DNA of 64,000 bases. Source: Chamaecyparis obtusa (taxonomy: Eukaryota; Streptophyta; Pinopsida; Cupressales; Cupressaceae). Shown here piece after piece: positions 58,920 to 64,000 of this stretch. Numbering within the stretch: position 1 is the first letter of the stretch; each line of letters opens with the position of its first letter. Both the position numbers and the translations under genes were made by a program. The notes beneath the pieces were generated by a model. The model did not search any database, was not told where the DNA came from, and saw only the letters and a program-made list of their open reading frames with translations. The stretch lies in the NCBI GenBank assembly GCA_027943335.1, contig BSBK01002089.1:1263001-1327000 (forward strand), written 5' to 3'.

Positions 58920-60855
58920 TCTTGTGGGGTCTCATCACTACCTGCTCTATGCGCAAAATAAGATCCCATGGCTCAATGTCCTAAGTTGAAGATTCTCAGT
59001 AGTCTTGCTTCCATATTCTTCATCCTCTAAGCTCCTTCATACTCTATTACTTCTCTCTTAAATTCTTCAAACAATCAAAAACTCCAAACTTTTTGTTATC
59101 AATCATAATATTTAGCATATGAAAATCAACTCTTCTTTCAACTTTTTGAACTTTATGATTTTCTATGCTAGAAGGGGTTGATACTCCCCTGAACCTCTTT
59201 TTTCCTTGTCCTTCTCCTCCAAGCACCATTTTTTGTCCATCAAAACACTAGAAGAATGCAAGCTATTATGAGATGGAAGAATATTTGTCCTCCCTATGGA
59301 TTGTGCCTAGAAGAACACATTTTCATTTTCCTTTCTTTCATATGGTTAATCTTCATGGTCTGGTGGCCAATAGTAACACCCACTTTGTTACAATGATTGT
59401 ATACAATAGGAGAACTTTCAAATTCAATAACCTACACTAGCCTACACTGGCCTAGCAAACTTTTGTAATAAAGTAAGCTCATGAGAAGTACCTTATCCAT
59501 TTCCACCAACACACAAAATCTAGCATACAATAGACATTTTACAAATTCAGTAATTTAATTCAATAGCATTAAATTTATTAAATGAATTGGCAATAGCATG
59601 AGTCTCCTTTCACTCTAGTGTTGCTAGATATTTTATGGATTGGATAATTTATTCAATAGTATTAAATTACCAAATTGAATTGGTAATAGTCATGAGACTC
59701 CTTTCACTAAAGTGTTCCAAAAGTAGCCCAAATAAAAGCACCTAGACAGAGAACATGAAGCTATATACCAGGTTCAAACAAGAAATCCATTTAAGAAGAA
59801 AAAGGCCATTCCAACTCAAGAACCAAGGATCTCCACCAAGAACCTTAGAACATTCACAAAAAAATAGAAAAGGAAAACATAAAGTATTTATTCAACCAAG
59901 TGGTTATCCTAACTTGACCTTTGAGCTTCTAGACATAGAAATCCATCTACTATAACTATTAATATTAGGAATACTGGTACAAAATTTTCCAACAAGAAAG
60001 TTCTTTAGCCACTTAGATAAATTCAAAAGAAAAGATTCTAGAATATCAACTTCAAAGACATTAGAGAAAATGCTAGCCATCAATATTGATGGAGAAGCAA
60101 CATGTTCCAAGACCATTTGTTGGATTTAAAGGGTGCGTGAATTATTTTAAACATCATAAAAACATTATATCCATTGAATGAAATGTTATTGTAATAACTT
60201 ATGATTATATTCTTCAATATTGCACTTCATAAAATGCACAAACTTCATAAAATCATATAGCTCTTTACACATCTCTAGAGATGGAGAAGCAAAAGATTCC
60301 AATACCATTTGTTGGGATGAAAGGGTGCAAAAATTATTTTAAACATGATGAAAATAGTAAATCTATCTACTGAACTTCTTTTGTAGTAACTTATGGTTAC
60401 ATTTCCTAGTAAGTCACTTTGTAAACAATAGAAATTTTATAAAATTATATAACTCTCTAGAATTGGAGTCTTGAGAGTGCTTAGCAAAATGCAAACCATA
60501 AAATATATAGACAACTAGAAAATAATTAGGAGAAGAAAGATGATCACATTTTCTACCTAAGAATTTATATCTTATATATGCTCTTTCATCCTTTATAGAT
60601 CCAACGTAAAATATAAATTATTTTTAGATAAAAATAATATATTAAAATAATAGTAAAAAGTATGTAAAAATATACAATATACTATGACAAATTATCATAA
60701 TTTTGACCACAACAATAAATTCTTTGTAGAAAACAATTAATATTTATATCCCACAAAACCAAATAGGAGTCCAAATCCATTTACCCACAAAAATTTGTAA
60801 AAAGTTCACAGTAGTTTCTAGAGTAGTCCACATACAAAATGAAATCATAAAATAA
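58920..60855. repeat. Paralogous repeat X, copy 3
   Basis: Non-coding segment matching 42641-44550, including ATCCCATGGCTCAATGTCC (58970) and CCCACAAAACCAAATAG (60750). It lacks the 107-bp insertion of copy 2. It contains an internal approximately 115-bp repeat around CTCCTTTCACT (59600 and 59700). Confidence 0.75.
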
Positions 60856-63800
60856 AATTCATAGCAGAGTAGTTCTGACTAGTTTCACCCAATTTTGTAA
60901 AGAGAAGGTTGCTCAATATCTGAAATTATAGCAGTACGTTATTTTTGCATTTCAGCTTGTTCTTCTAGATATCTCTTGTATATCTTGTCAGTATTAGGCC
61001 AATAAACATTACAATTAAAAGGAAATAAAAAAGAATATGCATTGCAAATTAAGAAGTAAGAAAGAATGAATATGCAATGCAAATCTAGAGGTGCATACCT
61101 TTTATTCGTGCTAGCCTCAGATAATCTCTCATGGATTTTGGCATGTGGGGGATCTTCCTTATTTGATAATGGTTATGATTGCTAACATCTTGAACTGAAA
61201 AAAAATTAATTTCTATCAAATAAATTCTTTGATTTGTTAATTGGATTGACCAAAAATAAACGATTGAATGAAATATTCTATTGTTAAAAAACTAATAGCC
61301 ATTTACAGTGTGACAGATCCCACATTTCTACTACATTTTAATGCAAAATAAAGAAATATGTCTGCTCTAGTAGAGTGGCCAAATCAAAAGATTTAACATC
61401 TACTTTGTAATAGTGTGGCTAAATTAAAAATAGTTTACATACTTTTTACAAAGTATAATAGTGGGAAGGGGACATACCTTTATTTTTATTCTTGATCTGA
61501 GTATCTTGATTATAAGAAAAAAGTCACAAATTAATATTGAATTAGAAATATTTCTGTATTACTCTAATTTTGTAAAGAATAAATCTTTTCATTTTTATAA
61601 GAAAGGAAAAATTTTAAATAGAAAAAAAATCGAAGAGATAGTCCATAAATCAGTTGACATAAGATATGAAGTATATTTTAATCTGGTTGAAGCCATCAGT
61701 CTAATTCCTTTCCTTTATTAACACTTTTCCACTGTATTGCGAAAAATAATCAACTCATCAGTTATTTTCTATAAACTCAACGCGGTAAACATTAATTTCA
61801 ATATATGGAAACTAGAATACTGGTGTTTATATTGCTTTTTCAGCTGTCTAATATTATGTGATTAAGTTTATTGGGCACTTCGTAGTCAACTCTTTTTTGT
61901 GATTAAGTTGATTGGGCACTTCGTAGTCAACTCATCAGTTATTTTCTATAAACCCAACATGTAAACATTAATTCCAATATATCACATGTAAATGTTATTT
62001 GGAATACACCAACTTTTTACCTAAAATAGTTTTATACAATCATTATTTAAAATAAAACCCGTCCCACACATTAGATATTAGCTCCAATACATCAATGGAA
62101 AATAGAATACTAGTGTTTATATAGCTTTTTCAGTTATGTAATATTCTGTGCTTAAGTTTATTTGGCACTTCGTAGTCAACTCATCAGTTCTTTTCTATAA
62201 ACTCAATGCGTAAACATTAATTCCAATATATGGAAAATAGAATACTGGTGTTTATATAGCTTACCGCACATTAGATATTAGTTCCAATACATCAACTCTT
62301 TATAAAAAAAGACATTTATGTGACTAAATAAAAGTCATCACAATTTACTCTCAATGAATGGTATAGTTAGCTAAAGCTTTGGATTCTTCCTATATAATTA
62401 TTAAAGTTAAAGTTAGTTCTATAGATTGTTGCTATCTTCCTGAGAGGAATTAGTCTTGCTCAAAAGAGGTCAAGAACAGATTATCAATCTACCAATCTAA
62501 GTTGTGTAAACAATAGATATTTTAAAACCAAGACATTATTGCATACAAAACATAACTCTCATTCATACGTATTAATTCAAAACATAACCTTTCGGAATTT
62601 GTGACATGATGCATGTAAGAACTTAGAAAATTAACGTGATTACAAAAGTTTTACAACAGAGCGAATCTTCAAATTAGGCCATTCGTATCAGGATTAACTT
62701 CAAATAGGGGAACCTTTGAAAACGTGAAATAGATGATGAATGCGAGGTGATAACCATCTCATAGTTTGGTTAGCTCGTTCTTGGAGCTAGTGTTTCAATG
62801 CTTGCTTAATAATATTTGAAGATTTATTTACACTAGTAACCTTTATACTCAAAGTGAAATTGAGGAAAATTTATTTTTAAATTGTATTTTAAATGTAAAA
62901 AATATTAAAATTTTAAGTTTATATATTAATATTAATAAATTAAATATTTTATATTTAAATATATAACATTTATTATTTCAAGTGAAAATAAAATAATTAT
63001 ATTAATAATGATGAATGATTTATTTATGATAACAATATAAATGTATTAGAAATAAATGTAGAATGATAAAATAAAATTACCTTTTATGAAAAAAAAGAAA
63101 TTTTATCTGTGTATTTATATTTATAGAAAATTATAATAGATATGTTAAATATAGATGTATCTTAAAATTTTAACTTGTGTCATATATTTAATACAAAGAA
63201 CTTTAAATCAAATATTTTAAGTTTTAAATATATGGGTTAGTGATGGAATTGATAATTATTATAAATATAAATTAATCAATTCTATAAATTTAAAATGTTG
63301 AATATTTACATTATGATGAAGGAGAAGTCTTATAATAGATGCCAAAAATGCTAACCAATATTTTTTTATACTATTTTGGTAGATTTTAGATGTAAAATAT
63401 ATATTTTAAAAATTAATTCTTCCTCACATTTAATCACCTATGCAACTTTAAACATTATTTCTAAGACAATGAACCTAGCTTTGTGTATAGCTCTAAACTT
63501 CTTCTTTGTTGATCTAAACTAATATTATTCAAACTATTGAATTTAACTCTAGCTTATTTCTAATATTTAAAAGCTTAAAAGGATAGGTGGTGCTTAAAAC
63601 TACCTTTAATTTGATTTGTTGGATTTCAAGGTCAATGTTAATCTATACTAGATCGAAGGATGAATAAAATAGTTTATAAACATACATCTCACAAAATAAA
63701 AAATGATTATTTAAAACTAACGACATTTCCCTTATGCTACATGCATGTGTAGTGTTGTAAATTGCATCCTTGTGCAATGTCTTTCTTTCCTAGGCCCCAT

Positions 63801-64000
63801 TTTAGCTTGTATGATCTCTCGCATTAATTTTAATATCCATAATCATCCAAACATTTATGAATGAAATTAATCAAGAAAGCATCCATCTACATTCAAGTGC
63901 CCAAGTATTAAAGTTCTCAAGCATTAAAGGCATTTTGTGCCACCATATTCTTCTTTACCCCAAGATTCAATAACCCTCATGCAAACATGTATTTTAAGAT
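60856..64000. other. AT-rich stretch, no recognised gene
   Basis: I see no gene, RNA or transposon boundary. The 86-codon ORF at 61461-61721 is Ile/Lys/Phe-rich, as expected from base composition. From about 62850 to 63420 the sequence is extremely AT-rich. The only clear structure is the tandem cluster at 61745-62310. Confidence 0.55.
61745..62310. repeat. Imperfect tandem repeat cluster, unit about 140 bp
   Basis: Blocks such as GGCACTTCGTAGTCAACTC (61873, 61915 and 62165), TTTTCTATAAAC.CAA (61766, 61941 and 62192) and GAATACTGGTGTTTATAT (61815 and 62240) recur in the same order. This gives three to four partial copies with internal deletions. Confidence 0.75.

Overview
The window is nuclear DNA from a land plant with a large, repeat-rich genome. 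I infer a gymnosperm-like seed plant from the very long decayed LTR elements, but that is a weak inference. I see no convincing host gene, no tRNA or rRNA and no CRISPR array. Almost everything that can be interpreted is transposable elements inserted into one another. All intervals below are read by eye, using terminal TG..CA, 5-bp target-site duplications (TSDs), primer-binding sites (PBSs) and protein motifs.

Left block (about 3.5-27.2 kb). A CACTA tnp2 fragment (+) abuts a Copia gag-protease fragment (-). Upstream of that Copia fragment lies an 18.9-kb Ty3/gypsy element of Tat/Ogre type (6660-25595, minus strand). It has 2,550-bp LTRs at both ends, TSD GATCC, and gag, protease, an extra plant-type RNase H, reverse transcriptase, a degenerate RNase H and integrase. 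Its gag is split by a 6.4-kb chromovirus (16355-22722, 860-bp LTRs, TSD ATTTC). A Copia-type LTR plus PBS at 26791-27236 is probably the 5' end of the Copia element whose gag lies at 4.6-6.0 kb, which would make the nest chromovirus in Tat in Copia.

Middle block (about 28.5-48.5 kb). A two-part repeat (called Y and X here) occurs in paralogous copies at 28.6-30.9 kb (Y1), 42.6-44.5 kb (X2), 44.6-48.5 kb plus 58.5-58.9 kb (Y2) and 58.9-60.9 kb (X3). Between Y1 and X2 lies an unidentified minus-strand coding element, itself cut by a 7.35-kb non-autonomous retrotransposon (33480-40830, TSD CTACT). That element has the LTRs of the Tat element but carries only a gag-like, very acidic 439-residue ORF. 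A solo LTR of the same family (45085-47873, TSD TGTTG) sits in Y2, and Y1 preserves the empty site.

Right block (48.5-64 kb). An L1-type LINE (48471-58478) with an 11-bp TSD interrupts Y2, and the empty site is again visible in Y1. Its 3-kb 3' region is made of sequence related to the Tat LTRs. After X3 the sequence is AT-rich, with one short tandem-repeat cluster.

How the parts relate: the autonomous Tat element would have supplied enzymes to the gag-only element that shares its LTR and PBS. All copies here are now broken. Most broken codons fit C-to-T change at methylatable CAG or CG sites. A family of long hairpins with a shared outer stem recurs in the Tat LTRs and in the LINE tail.
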